64,000 nt of DNA from the NCBI GenBank assembly GCA_001897435.1, contig MKSV01000011.1, positions 146,270-210,269 on the forward strand, written 5' to 3'. Positions within the stretch are counted from its first letter, which is position 1. The number at the start of each line of letters is the position of its first letter. The stretch comes from Acidobacteriales bacterium 59-55. GTDB taxonomy: Bacteria; Acidobacteriota; Terriglobia; Terriglobales; Acidobacteriaceae. A program made the position numbers and the translations under genes. Shown piece after piece: positions 63,933-64,000 of the stretch. The notes below the pieces were generated by a model. It was not told the DNA's origin. It searched no databases and saw nothing but the letters and a program-made list of their open reading frames with translations.

Positions 63933-64000
63933 GGTTTCACCCGCTCCTATCTCCTGATAATCGGCTTCTCCATAACGCCCCTTACGAAGCGGAAGTTGGA

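Overview
The window reads as a chromosomal segment of a soil Acidobacteriota, most likely class Terriglobia (Granulicella/Edaphobacter/Terriglobus-like). I infer this from the gene families (DmsE-type decaheme cytochrome with an MtrB/PioB barrel, BlaR1-type M56 sensor, tandem-domain universal stress proteins, Czc-type efflux with a small His-rich leader protein, TPR-CHAT proteins, the imuB/dnaE2 remnant) and from base composition; there is no rRNA or other taxonomic marker, so genus is not claimed. No tRNA, rRNA or CRISPR array was seen.

Region 1 (2-7300) holds a partial M56 peptidase/sensor and then, on the minus strand, a five-gene block: decaheme cytochrome c, MtrB/PioB-like outer-membrane barrel, small cytochrome c, Rieske protein, and cytochrome b fused to a cytochrome c domain. 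Together they would connect a quinone-linked bc complex to an outer-membrane electron conduit. The barrel gene carries one in-frame TAA just after its signal region, where the reading frame is otherwise continuous.

Region 2 (7300-27900) resembles a hypoxia/dormancy stress island: YqeY-like protein, phosphoketolase, L,D-transpeptidase, four tandem universal stress proteins, two HdeD-like membrane proteins, a zinc alcohol dehydrogenase, a P2-type and a P1B-type ATPase, and a quinol-dependent NO reductase with a small membrane partner. The intergenic regions in and just before this island carry a recurring 16-bp palindrome, TGTGA-N6-TCACA, at seven places. This looks like a local regulon of one CRP/FNR-superfamily regulator that also covers the cytochrome conduit. 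The regulator itself is not in the window.

Region 3 (27700-41500) carries two tripartite efflux systems: an RND operon (tolC-adaptor-permease plus a DUF2892 protein) and a heavy-metal czcCBA-type operon. Between them lie an ECF sigma factor fused to a zinc-finger anti-sigma-like tail and an IS5-type transposase relic.

Region 4 (41500-62600) is accessory and partly decayed. It contains relics of imuB, dnaE2, a DUF3800 gene, a TOPRIM-like gene, an SRAP (YedK) gene and a frameshifted DUF481 gene. Set among these are intact modules: a sigma-like/anti-sigma-like pair convergent with a CHAT-TPR lipoprotein and S41 peptidase operon; a 1519-residue helicase-nuclease; a MoxR ATPase / DUF3150-like / VWA / RNase HI / Gp157 cassette; and a YhcG (DUF1016) nuclease. 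The mix suggests an integrated element or a defence-type island. The window ends with a secreted lipase-like hydrolase.
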